Part shown: positions 51,797 to 63,375 of the stretch, piece by piece
How positions within the stretch are numbered: position 1 is the first letter of the stretch
Layout of the letters: every line of letters starts with the position of its first letter
Source of the DNA: Platanthera guangdongensis
Taxonomy: Eukaryota; Streptophyta; Magnoliopsida; Asparagales; Orchidaceae
Direction of reading: 5' to 3'
DNA length: 64,000 bases
Assembly: GCA_039583875.1 (NCBI GenBank)
Contig: CM077147.1
Location: forward strand, 108,918,124 to 108,982,123
Notes under the pieces: model-generated
Seen by the model: the letters and a program-made list of their open reading frames with translations, nothing else
Told to the model about the DNA's origin: nothing
Database searches by the model: none
Position numbers and translations under genes: made by a program

Positions 51797-54420
51797 CATC
51801 AACATTGAATAGCTTGTTTCCCTTGTCAAACCTTTTCAATTCTTCTTTTCTATACTTAGACATTGTTGTGAATCCTTATGTGTCTTTTCCTCCAGCCTTG
51901 GCTTTATTGATCAAGGATAGTCCAATTAATTCCTGGTATCTAGCCATTCTTGCAGTATTTGCAGTTTCAGGATCTTCAAATGGAATTGGAGGAGAGTATG
52001 GCCTTTTTGGACTGTCAGCTTTTTGATCTTCAGGTATTTGTTGCTTTTGATGCTGATGCTGATTACCTTAGGATGGTTGCCTCTGCTGGCTGCTTCCAGA
52101 TGATCTCCCTGACTGTCTCTGATATGTTTTCATGGGGGCAGATCTCTGAGAGCTAGAGCCAGAGGCACCAGCTGCTGGAGGAGGAGGAGGAGGATCCTTT
52201 CTGTATCTGTGAACTGGAGGAGGAGAGTATCTCCTACTTCTCTTCCTATCCTTCTGCTGGTTCTTGGATAGCCACATCCATGCAGTCATTCCCTTATATG
52301 GAGTAACATTATGCAGAATGTAATAAGGGGTGTCAGCATTTGGATTAGGCTTAGGAGCTGGAGGAGGAGAAGCCTTTCTTTTCTTTGTCAGCAATTTCTT
52401 TTTCTTCTTTGCAGCATCTTCATCTGAATCATCATCATACTCAGCTTCATCATCTTCAGTATCAGAACCCTGAGGGTTATCATAAAGAGCATCCAAAGCT
52501 TTTAAAGCTTTATCAGAAATAACAGTTTTTTCTGGAGGAGGGGCAGAAGGTTCAGGAACTGGAGTTTCAGCAACAGGAGAGGAGGAGACTGTACAGGAAT
52601 CAGGAATGATGGGGACAGAGCTTTCAGCTGTTGCCTTATTCTCCTCTTCAATATCAGCCAGGATTAGCTCATCCAAATCTGGCATAAGAGAGTCATCCAT
52701 AACAAAACTTGGGGCTGAGATGTCTTATGGAATAACTTCTGGACTAGCTGTAGAGATTGAAGCTAAAACAGGGATAGCAAAACTGTCACAAAGTTGCTTA
52801 GCAACTGCTGGACTAACTGGAGAGGTATAGGGTACAATAGCCAAATGTGGCATAGTAAAATCTGCTGGAAGAAACTGCATATGTACAGTATCAAAAATTT
52901 GCAGTAATTCTGGTAGATTGACTGTGGGATTCATAATGAAATCACCAATAGTTTTTATTTGCTTAACTGACTCATCTAAGTCAATGTCAGTATCCATAAA
53001 ATGAATCAATTCAATCATCTCAGAATTATATTCTGGCAAAATTTCTGCATCTTCATCTGAGTCTGCATCTGCTGTAGAGGGAACTGCTGTTGTGACTACT
53101 GCTGCTGCATCTGCATCTGCTGCAACTTCATCACTGAGCATCTCCCCCTGCCTGGGTTCAGGAAAACCTGGAGCCAGGCCCCTATATGAAGAGGGGGCAG
53201 CAGAGAGAAGAGAAACTTGTGCAGATAAAGAATTGATAGAATTCACAAGAGGTGTAATGGTCTCTGTGATTAGAGTTTTGATGAGGGGAGTGAGCAGGGA
53301 TATGATTGTAGATACAGTGGAGGGTTCCAGAGATGGAGAAGTAGTGGGTGAAGGTAGAGAGATAGATGAAGGAAGGGGGACAGATGGAGGGGATAAAGGT
53401 GGAAATGCATCTGTTGTGGTGGTGTATGAGGGTAGGGTATAAGATGGAATGGATGATAAGTGTGGGGGAAGTGGAGACTGTGGTGGTGTAGGAATAGATG
53501 TCTCATAAGGTGATACAAGGGGGTGTAGGAATGTTTGTAATGTCAAGTGGCGGAGATGGAGGAGTAGGGACATGAGAAGGCTGCTTTGCTAGAAGGGGTG
53601 CTGGAAGATATGGTGGAGGGGGATGGATCTCCTCAGCAGGGTGGGGAGTGGCCTTCACAGCCCTGGTGCTCTCAGAAGCTGGGATGGAAGAGGAGGAAGC
53701 CTTGGAGGGCTTGGAGATCGTCCTCTCCCATCTACCAAACAAGGCGCATGTGAGGCGCTTGCTGGCATTGATGAAGATGGTCGGGGAGACCATGCATTCA
53801 CCAGCCTTTTCCTTAAGGAAGATCCCCATGATTCTTCCGAAGCAGACTTCCTTCTTGCTATTCTTCTTCTTAATCAACTCAAAGAAAATCTTACTCCAAT
53901 CAACATGATGCTTATTCACCACCGCACATATGATAAGGAATTGATGTCGGGTAATGTAATCATGTGTGGTGTGCTTGCCCATCAGCACTTTTCCGACAAT
54001 GTTTGCCAAGAACTAGTACACGACAAACAACTGTTTCTTCAACAACTTGTTAGGGTTGCTTCCAGAAAACCCCATTAACTTCAGCATTTCACTAAATTCT
54101 TCAGAATCCATTTCCATATTATCTTCTCCATTTACCAAACCAAAAATCTCAGAGAGAATGCCGGGAGACAAAGAAACAACATGACTCCCGATATTTCCTA
54201 TCAAAACATCTTCCTCAGAAACAGACGATGTATACACCCATTCTCTGATTTCAGTTGAGTGCAGTTTAATCCTTCTGGCCATGAAATCCTTAAGATGAAG
54301 TTCTTCTAGCAGTTCCAGGATATAGAGAAATATGGGGTCAGAGTGCTGGAAAGAATCGAAATCCATATCAAAACCAGTATCAAATTTCATGGCAGCCAAA
54401 GCTCCTGCTGGAATCGCCAT
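51797..54420 (-). pseudogene. aORF of copia B, main part
   Basis: The ATG at 54420 opens MAIPAGALAAMKFDTGFDMDF. The conserved domain runs to about 53700 (WVYTSSVSEEDVLIG, GILSEIFGLVNGEDN, KVLMGKHTTHDYITRHQFL, KKEVCFGRIMGIFLKEKAGE), with one TAG at 54013. A Pro/Ser/Thr-rich middle follows after a frameshift near 53540. The next part is acidic (DDSLMPDLDELILADIEEE, a DDEAEYDDDSDED run), then basic KKKKKLLTKKRKA, then NPNADTPYYILHN with WMWLSKNQQKDRK and an Arg/Pro/Ser-rich end. It then continues into Ty1-2. Full length would be about 930 codons. No transmembrane segment is seen. It is better kept than copy A. Function unknown. Confidence 0.75.
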
Positions 54421-54634
54421 AGATGACCTGCAAGAAAGACAGAGAAAACGACGATCAAGAGCAAGAGAACTGAAAGCGCGGGACGGAGATCGAAGAAAAC
54501 CTAGATATAAGGTTTTCAGAATATAAATCGACAATCTCCGTTTCACGAAAAAGAAACAATTCTTCGGATTGAGCTCGATGAAATAAATTATAGACAGATA
54601 ATTCGTCGATCTCATCCAGAAGAATCGAAAACAG
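54421..54634 (-). other. Spacer 5' of the copia B aORF, cut by G2
   Basis: This corresponds to the RNase H-aORF spacer of copia A and carries the TTCGTCGATCTCAT and GAGCTCGATGAA motifs. The copia B pol would lie beyond G2, outside the window. AACAG (54630-54634) is the candidate G2 target site. Confidence 0.65.
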
Positions 54635-57600
54635 TGTAAGACCCCCCTTTTTTTCTTTTTAAAACACCGGGGTCTTAGGCCCAGAACCGCCATTTTGCGG
54701 TGAATCCTTCACGCCCTGAAGGGTCATCACCACAAAGCGCCGATTCTACCGGCCAATTCGATCACAGAAAAGTAGCACAATAAAGTAAATGCAAACTAGC
54801 AGTCCACAGATAATCACATATCATAAAGGTAATCTCCACGAATGGAGTGTCCACAGAAAAACACATCAGAGTAGTAAAATATGGGCTTATGCCCGGTACA
54901 TCATGTCCTCACTACAAATCACTCATGCGGAAGCAAATGCTAAAAATCTACTCAAGGTCGAGACTCACAGTCCTGGCTGTATGAACTCCGGAGCTAGACT
55001 GCCCCATCTCCAAGCGCACCGGTCTCTGGGGCTGCTCCTCCATGCGGGGCTCCACGAATTCCCTAAAATGATGCGGTTCGAAAACCGTTAGTCTAAAAGA
55101 CTAAGCCCTATCATCCCCCACCCCTTCCCCCATGTCTCCTAGGCACCGAGCGGAGACGAAGAAAGGGGAGGACTTGAAGGTGGAGAATAATCAAAAGCAG
55201 ATGGCAGCAGACCTATACTAGCAATTCTATAATAGATATTGACAATAAGATGAAATACGAAAAGTAACCTTCACTTATATGAGAACACATAAGCAAGAGA
55301 TCTTTTACAGGGCTCCCATCGTATAAAAAGTCCCATACCAATTTATACGTTGGGGTGTTGGTTATCAAAAAGCAGTAAATATAAATCAAAATTGACCTTA
55401 ATTTATAAACTTGCCCACACAAGCTTATAGACCAAGGGGTCGTTTTGTAGGGCCTAAAGTATAAGCGTCCCATTCCACTTATACTTATAGGGTGTCAGGG
55501 TTAAATGAATCGATGCTCTGATGCGAGTATGCAAGTAACACAACACACCCGACTGTGCACTGCCCCCGGTATTCCCTGTGGTCAAGGCTTGCACGAAGCG
55601 GACTCCTCGTAAGGGGACAAGTGCTAGCCGAGTCACGTATGGCGTTGGACCTTCCAATACCGAAGACCCACCACCTTACTTTCCTTTCATGCACCAAATT
55701 TTATCGTTCCCTCCCGGACCATTCGTCACAGTATCAACCGTCGCCGGACCAAAACGCCCGTTATCAACCGAGCTAAGCTTCTGTCTCATAACCATAAGCC
55801 GAAGCTTCCACTATCTTCCTGGCTTATGAAATTGCCCTAATACCTCAGCTTGTTACAGTTTACTTCCCAGGACTCCCCGGTATTCCTGTGATCTAAGGGG
55901 CACTATAGTTGCGCCCAACGTAATACCCCTACCCATTACCTTCTCATATTACAATAGGCTAATCCTAGGGTGATTTGACTCCACCTTACCTCGAGGAAGA
56001 CGATCTTTCGTCGAACCCGAGCGTCTCTAAACTCCTGTCAAACCACTTTCTCACCACTCTTCCTATCCTTCTATGGTGAACTCATCCACCTCTAGCCAAA
56101 ATGACTAACTCCTACATCATGTCCCATCGTATCTTATTGCAATTACCGATCTTGCCAAATGCCGACCATCCTAGGCTATTTGTCGGTCCGGACAGGAGAT
56201 AATCCAAATACTCATCCAAATAGTCTACCTTATTTACTGGAGACTTATCATGACACAAATAGATTAAATCCAGGAAATTATAATTTTCCTAACTTATCTG
56301 TTATTTAATTATTTTCCTTAAAGCTTCCGAAGGCTACGAGTTTGTACATGAACTACCCTAAGTACACATGCAAGATGCCTAACAAAATTATGATAAATAT
56401 TAGGTTACCTCAATATGGTAAATCCATAGTATCACAAGTTTTCCATCAAAAAAAGGGCACTAAAATTATTTTTGCAATATTTACTATCTTCCGTTGTTTA
56501 TGAACCAAGTATAGGAAATATCCATCCAAAAATTATAAAATAATTATACTAGGCAGTTAAAACCTTAAAAGTAGCATTGACCAAGTTTCATAATTGTTCA
56601 GCAAGAATTATTATCTAAATAAATTAATTATCAAAATCTCAATATTATGGACTTGTAAAGGAAGTACTGTAAATAGCCCTCTAAAAATTATGAATAAATT
56701 CCTACATGTATATCTTGGCCTAAAATCAACAGTACCAAAGTCTCATGATATTTTTAACAGTTATATCACCTATAAATAATTTTATACCACCAAAGCCCCT
56801 TTTTTGAAATTAGTGAAGGAAGTACCAAATATAATCAATTAAAAATTGTAATAAAATTCAGGGATATTCACTTAGACCTAGATTATCTTTTGACCAAGTT
56901 TCATCAGATTCAAATGAACACAATAATCAAATTAATTAAAACACCATTTTGGGCCTTTTGGTAATTAACAAACAAAGTGCCAGAAATGTAATCCATAAAA
57001 AACTAATAGAATTACCAGGGGTTTTAGATGGTCTAAAACTTACTCTACCCAAGTTTCATAACATTTAGTTAAGGTTTAGTGGCTGAATTTATAAAATTGT
57101 GCTTCTATTCTAAAAATAGGGTCAGGGTTTTGAGGTGCCTACCTTCCTCCCAGTCCTCTAAGATTTATTCCAGATAACCTAGGTTACACTACCTTCAATC
57201 CTACTGAGTTTTCATGGTCATACAAAGGCATTAGCCCCCATGTCCTTCACAACCCCCAAAAGTCCTTCCTTAGGGTTTGAGGTTGAACCCTACGGTAAAT
57301 CAAGCCTAAATCATCCCATTTTCCTTAAGAGGGTGACATTGGGCATACTAAGACAGTGTCCAAAACCTCAACCTCTGTTGATGGGAGGTGGCCACCCTAG
57401 GTCCATGGTGCACTTTTAATCAAAAACACCTCCTTAAGGCCAAACTAGGGTTTGGTGTTTCCCTAACCAAAACCCATCCAAATGAGTTGGAATTTTGTAC
57501 AGAGCTATATATTGATGCCAAGGACCACTCACCAAAATTTGGGAGGGTTTGGAGGTCATTAGACCACTTAATTAAAATACACTAGCATTATTAAATAAAA

Positions 57601-59593
57601 GTAAAAACTTTAGGCAACTTGTCCCAATTTTGGACAGACCCTAGGTATAGGTAAGACTGATTTTATGTCAAAATTTCAGCCCATTTGGACAAGGGATGAA
57701 GGGTGAGCATCCATTTGAATCTCAGGACAGCCCTAGGTACAGGTCCCACAAAAATGGGTGCCCTGGTCCAACCATAGGGCCAGATTGGTTCAAATCAATT
57801 TTGGATTAAAGTAGACTCATAGGGCTACAACTTTCATATTGAACGCTTTCCCACCAGGTGGCCTAAGTATTTTTAATATTTATTTTAAAACAGACCAGTA
57901 AACATGATAGAAATACAAAAAAGATCAAATTAAATAAATAAGATCCAGCACGAATCTTGAAGAAGATCCAACGCCTCCTGGTCATCTTCTTCCTCCAGCT
58001 AAGGGATGGGATTGGCCGAACCTGGAGCCTATTCCAAGATCATTTCCCGGCCACCCTGCCACCTCCCTGGCCGGCCACCGCCACCACCACCTCCGTTGAG
58101 GTGAGGACTGCCGTCCGGCGGTGGTTTGACCGCCGGAGGTGGTGGTTTCCGGCGAACCCGACCACCATTTTTTGGAAAAACCATGGAAATGAAAACTTGG
58201 ATCGGCTCAATTGAGTCCGATTCTTGTCCTAAACGATTCCTAAGATCTACCCACGGAAGAAGGAGTAGAGGAGGACCTTTAACCGAGCTTGTCGTCGAGT
58301 GTGGTGGTGGTGCGCCATGGCTGGTGGTGGAGCTTTCCGATGCTTGCAACTTCACTACCAAACCGCCTGGTTTTTTCAGGTGAAGGGTGGAAATGATTTA
58401 TCTTGGCCCAGGGAAGCTTTTAAAAGCATCAAATGGGGGAGAGGGTAAGGGTGTAGCATCAATGGCCATTAATGACCTTAATGTTGAGATTTTGGCCATG
58501 GTGGATTCACTGCACCCAGCCACTGAAAAGGGCTGGAACGTCCCTTAATCTTCCCCTAACTGACCAGGGAGGAAGATTCCAGCAATAAGAGAGGGCCTTT
58601 GGTCTTCTAAGCCATGAATGACCTTCATTCCCCACTTTCTCTCTCCTCCATTAAAGGGGAAAATAAAGCTTTTCTCTCTCCTAATCTTCAAGGCCGAATT
58701 TTGGTGTCCCCTCCAGCCTATTGGCAGCCCACTAACTCATTTTAATAATAGAAACGAGGTTAGCCCAAGTGGGGGAAATGGGTTGAGCTTGGGTTAGCCC
58801 ATTTGGGCTAATTTGACTTAACCTTAAGGTAGAGTTGACCTTGGTCAACATGACCATTTGGGTTGACCCCAATGGGTCCTTGGAGACTCATTGGCCTCCC
58901 CTAAGGTCTATGTAGGGTTGGGTAGGGTTGACTTGGCACCTTGGAGGTCACTTGACCCTTGGTAAGGGCACTTTGACCACTTTGGGGCTTGAGTTGACTT
59001 GGGTCAACATGACCATTAGGGTTGACCCCAAGGGGTCCTTGGTGACTCATTGGTCTCCCCTAAGGTATAGTAAGGGTTATGTAGGGTTACCTCACACTTT
59101 GGAGGTCACCTAGCCTTAGTAAAGGAACTTTGACTAGATGAGGGGCCTAAGTTGACTTGGGTCAACTTGGTCTCTAGGGCTGAACCTAATGTGTCCTTGG
59201 TGACCCATTGACCTCACTTTATGGTTAGGAGGACATGGGTGGGGTCCACTTGGCCAGGGGATGGTCAATTAACCCTAAGTAGGATAGTTTGACCCATTTA
59301 GGGTTAGGGTTGACTGGGGTCAACTGAGTCTCTTTGATTGACCCCAATGGGTCCTTATGACTCTAATGGGCCTCCCAAAATGTTTTGGGGTGTTGTGGTA
59401 GTGTCTTGGGGTCATGGTGAAGCCCTAAGGTCAAACTCTAGGTTTGGTGATGAGGTTGTGCCATAGGCAGACCATGGTTATCCTTACCTTGGCCTCCTAT
59501 CTCTTGGCCCATTTCTGGTTTCCTAGGGTTTTGTCATGACCTAGTCATGGCCAAAACCATTCTTAGGGGTTTAGTTGGAAATGAGATGTTACA
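54635..59593 (-). repeat. 3' LTR of gypsy element G2 (about 4.96 kb)
   Basis: On the minus strand it starts TGTAACATCTC at 59593 after a short GGGATT purine-containing tract and ends GGGGGGTCTTACA at 54635, giving TG...CA ends. Its first 1.5 kb match the G3 LTR (8709-10116). The left boundary is supported by the break from copia B sequence. It contains a GTCAAC/TTGACC-rich array (58760-59360) and several TATA-like stretches but no supported gene. The length is unusual but within the range known for Tekay-type elements. Confidence 0.75.
58760..59360. repeat. Degenerate tandem array with dense TTGAC (W-box core) motifs
   Basis: About 19 TTGAC/GTCAA cores occur in 600 bp, where about one is expected by chance. 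They are arranged in roughly four units spaced about 160 bp, each with a TTGG(G)TCAAC block, a TTGACCCCAA block and GGGTCCTTGG. The same array lies in the G3 LTR at about 8960-9310 on the opposite strand. Confidence 0.8.
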
Positions 59594-59834
59594 AATCCCG
59601 ATAAACAAAACAAATATTTCATCCCCGAAATCAAGGTTAAGCCTACGGGAATTCCTACCGAAGAAAAGAAACTTGTAACATCCCATTATGATGCCACGTT
59701 CGCTAACTTAGGATTAAAGGAAAACTTAAATCTATGACCAATTCGCCCAATTGATGAAGCCAAGATCCCAATAAACAAAAGATTAGTCTCTACTCTTCCT
59801 AGAGCAACCCTACTTGTTTAAATTAGGAAAATAA
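59594..59834 (-). other. 3' untranslated region of G2
   Basis: A+T-rich sequence between the pol end and the 3' LTR with no ORF. A GGGATT stretch next to the LTR takes the place of a strong polypurine tract. Confidence 0.55.
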
Positions 59835-60502
59835 ATTAAACATCTTGATGGGGTTCGTGAGGTATACCTGACTGAACAGCTCTGGGTATCTTTGTCGCAT
59901 CAGGTCCTACGGTTCCCAGGTATGCTCCTCCTGGCCGTGGTTCCTCCATAGGACTTTGACTAACGGAACCTTCTTGCGACGCAAGATCCGTACTCCTCGG
60001 TCGTCGATCCGAACCGGCTTTAAGAGAACTGACCGGTCTGAAGCTATCGGCCCTTCGGTGGTCAAAATCTGCTGCTCTGGGCATAGTAGAGACCTCCTCA
60101 GCGAAGAAATGTGGAAGACATCGTGCAGAGCTGCCAGCTCTGGTGGCAACTCCAGCCTATAGTCTAGGGGTCCGATCCACTCCAGGATCCTATAAGGGCC
60201 CATATACCTAGGGCTGAGCTTCTTCCTCCGACCACGCACCCGTGAAACTCCATGCATGCGCCGGATCTTCAGAAACACTCGGTCCCCCACCTGAAACTCC
60301 ACCTGATGATGTCGGGCGTCATAGTACTTAGCCTGTCTGCTCTGCGCCTCTAACATCCTGTGTCTGATCAGCCTTACCTGAGCCTCGGTGTCTTCAACAA
60401 AATTCGATCCCAAGACCTTCGGATCCTCATCCTGAATCCAAGGAAGCGGGGCCTGCATTTCCTTCCATACAAGGCTTCGTAAGGCGCCATCCTAATGCTG
60501 GA
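59835..60502 (-). pseudogene. pol: Integrase C-terminus and chromodomain of G2
   Basis: After a TAG at 60503 and a one-base deletion near 60465, the frame 60458-59907 shows HRMLEAQSRQAKYYDARHH, FQVGDRVFLKIR, the GPYRILEWIGPLDYRLELP GPY/F module, ALHDVFHISSLR, and the chromodomain VPLVKVLWRNHGQEEHTWEP. One more stop (TAG) follows and then DLMRQRYPELF. The chromodomain would direct integration to heterochromatin. This segment is nearly intact apart from these breaks. Confidence 0.9.
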
Positions 60503-62700
60503 CTAGTAGCTGTTGTTATAGGAGAACTCGACCAGGGGTAAGAGCTTCTCCCACGGTTCCCCGCGGTCCAAAATGCATAGCCTCAAAAGATCTTCCAGCA
60601 TCCGGTTGGTGCGTTCCGTTTGCCTGTCCGTCTGGGGATGGAATGCGGTGCTGAAGGTCAATCGCGTGCCTAAGTAAGCCTGCACGAATCTCCACTCCCT
60701 GGAAGTGAACCGGCCATCCCGATCTAATACGATCGTCTTGGGCACCCCGTGATATCGAACGAACTGCTCCACAAATCTCCGCACTAATACTCCCACAGAA
60801 TCATCCTTCCTGATCGAAATGAACCTGGCCACCTTTATCAACCGATCGATGATGACCCAAATCGAGTCGTTTCCCATCCGTGATTGGGGAAGTCCGTGAA
60901 TAAAGTCCATCACGATGTCTTCAAACTTCCACTCCGATACCGGGAGTGGTTGCAACAAACCCGCGGAGTTTTTGCACTCCGCCTTCACTAGCTGGCACGC
61001 CTCGCAGTGGGTCACAAACTGAGTGATATCTTTCTTCATGCCCGGCCAGTACATAGTCTTCTTCAAGTCCGCAGTCATCTTCGTGATCCCTAGGTGCACC
61101 GAGTATCTGCTGTGGTGGGCCTCCACCATGATATCTTCCCGGACCTGGCCTCCTTCCGGTATATAAGTCCGACCTCTAAAGCATACCACACCGTCCATCA
61201 TCGTGTAATCCCTTGCTGCACCATTCTCCAAGGCCCGGAATATCAGCTCCAATTTGGCATCTCGCCTCTGTCCATCTCTGACTCGGTCCGGGATATTGTC
61301 TGTAGCACTCATCGCAACTAAATACTCCATATAAAGCTCGGGGTCCTCGGACGACACCAGTGTGATGTGCATATCCTCCAATCTCCTCACCAGCTCCATA
61401 GACATAACTTGGGGCCCGGATTCGGAAGTGGCAGCTCTCCAGCTCAACGCGTCGGCCACCACGTTTGCCTTCCCTGGATGGTAGTGCATCTCATACTGAT
61501 AATCTGCTAAGAACTCCACCCAGCGCCTCTGCCTGATGTTCAGTTCCTTCTGCGTGTCCACGTACTTCAGGTTCTTGTGGTCGGAGTAGATGTCGCAGTG
61601 GACTCCATAAAGATAGTGGCGCCAGACTTTCAAAGCAAAAACAACCGCCACCATCTCAAGGTCGTGCACCAGGTAGTTCTGTTCGTGCTTCTTCCACTGG
61701 CGAGATGCATACATAATAACATGACCCTTCTGCATCAGTACAGCTCCCATACCCTGGTAGGAAGCATCGGTGTAGACCTGAAATCCTTCTCTTCCCGAGG
61801 GAAGAGCAAGTATGGGAGCCGAGGTGAGTCGATCCTTCAGCTCCTGGAAAGCTGCCTGGCACTGCGGGGTCCACACAAAAGGTACCTCCTTCTTCGTCAA
61901 AGATGTGAGCGGGAGGGCGATTCGAGAGAATCCTTCCACGAACTTCCGGTAGTAACCGGCAAGTCCTAGGAAACTTTGTATGTCGGTGGCTTCCTTCAAC
62001 GGCGGCCAATCCCAAACTGCCTGAATCTTCGCCGGATCCACAGCCAACCCGGCTCCACTGATAATATGGCCTAAGAAGCCCACCTCCTTCAGCCAGAACT
62101 GACATTTGATAAACTTTGCATATAAATGATTCTCCCGCAGTCTTTGTAGGGTCAGTTCCAGATGGCGAGCATGCTCCTCCTCCGTTCTCGAGTAGATAAG
62201 GATGTCATCGATAAACACAATGACAAACACGTCTAGATACTCCTTGAAAACCTGGTTCATGAGGGTCATGAACGCCGATGGTGCATTCGTGAGCCCGAAG
62301 GGCATCACCGTAAACTCAAATAATCCATATCTGCTACTAAAAGTAGTCTTCTGAATATCCTCCTCTCGAATCCGAAGCTGGTAGTAGCCCGACCTCAAAT
62401 CTAATTTTGAAAAGAACTGCGCCCCCTGCAGCTGGTTTAACAGCTCGTCTATCCTTGGCAGTGGATGGGTATTCCGGACCGTCAGCCGATTTAGTGCTCG
62501 GTAGTCGATGCACAATCTGAGTGTCCTGTCTTTCTTTTTGACGAACAATACCGAAGCTCCCCATGGTGAAGAGCTTGGCCGGACAAATCCGGCTTCCACT
62601 AGCTCCTGAAGCTGTCTCCGAAACTCTGTCAACTCCCTTGGGGCCATCCGGTAAGGGGCCTTGGATGCCGGCTTGGCCCCCGACACAAGCTGTATCTGAA
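60503..62700 (-). CDS. pol: RT-RNase H-integrase core of G2, long open frame (727 codons)
   Basis: The open frame 62686-60503 is uninterrupted. [32 protein letters not shown] and the catalytic [10 protein letters not shown]. RNase [31 protein letters not shown] and [15 protein letters not shown]. Integrase: [11 protein letters not shown] with [11 protein letters not shown] (complete HHCC zinc module), [18 protein letters not shown] and [13 protein letters not shown] (complete D,D,E). It ends at a TAG in the conserved NNSY block. It is the best-preserved polymerase region in the window. It has no own ATG context and is part of Gag-Pol. Confidence 0.92.
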
Positions 62701-62737
62701 AGTCCTGCTCCCTATGCGGGGGTAATCCGGGTAATTT

Positions 62738-63246
62738 TTATGGAAAAACGTCCGCAAAATCCCGCACCACCGGGATATTCGATAAAGAATCCGTGGACTC
62801 CGCCATCTCAAACAGCACCTCGTAGACCTCCTCCCCCTGTAAATAGGCCTTAACGGCCTGTACTGAAGATAAGGGTATACGAGAAGCAGGTCTTATACCT
62901 TCGATGATGATGACAGAGTCCCCGTGCCTCACGGTGATCCTCTTTGCTTGACAATCAATCTAGGCATGGTTCTAGTATAACCAAGTCATGCCCAGGATCA
63001 GCTCGAAGACTGGCATCCTTAGGATCGTTGCCGGTACTTCGAATGACTTCCCTCCAATCTCCGCCTCCATGTTGAAGTGGACAGAGGTGAGTATCTCTGA
63101 TCCGTCGGGTAGACGCACCCTCCTCATCTGGTCGGTGAACCGCTCCACTCCTTCCAGCCCTTCCAGAAAGGCCTCTGACACAAACGAGTGGGAGGCACCC
63201 GTGTCGAACAGAGTATAGGCAGTCTTGCCGCTGATGAAGACTATAC
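62738..63246 (-). pseudogene. pol: Protease of G2 (second exon side) and linker to RT
   Basis: After the putative intron the frame reads TLFDTGASHSFVSE, the aspartic protease active site, and continues EAFLEGLEGVERF, LPDGSEILTSVHF and ELILGMTWLY. Two stops lie near 62970-62955 before the linker resumes (62932-62738: RHGDSVIIIEGIRPASRI, IPVVRDFADVFP). A frameshift near 62738 separates it from RT. It would process the polyprotein. Confidence 0.86.
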
Positions 63247-63375
63247 CTGGGACGGTTAATTGTCTTAGTATTTTATGATGAGTTTTCTTCCTATTTATTC
63301 TACTTAGTGCAGTTTTACTTATTGGGAAATTGAGAAAGGGAATTCAATTTAAACAATTTAAATATCCTGGCGTAC
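63247..63375 (-). other. Putative spliceosomal intron between gag and protease in G2 (129 bp)
   Basis: The minus-strand donor is CAG|GTACGC at 63375 and the acceptor is CGTCCCAG|GT ending at 63247, with candidate branch-point sequences (TTAAC, CTAAG) just upstream. The interval is A+T-rich with stops in frame. Removing it joins a phase-1 Gly codon and makes gag and protease one frame. Position and phase match the G1 interval (5202-5277), while the lengths and sequences differ. Confidence 0.65.

Noticed and set aside
54635..59593. Several ORFs of 60-150 codons (for example 57957-58361)
   Set aside because: They lie within the G2 LTR; the one at 58029-58361 is matched in the G3 LTR without frame conservation.
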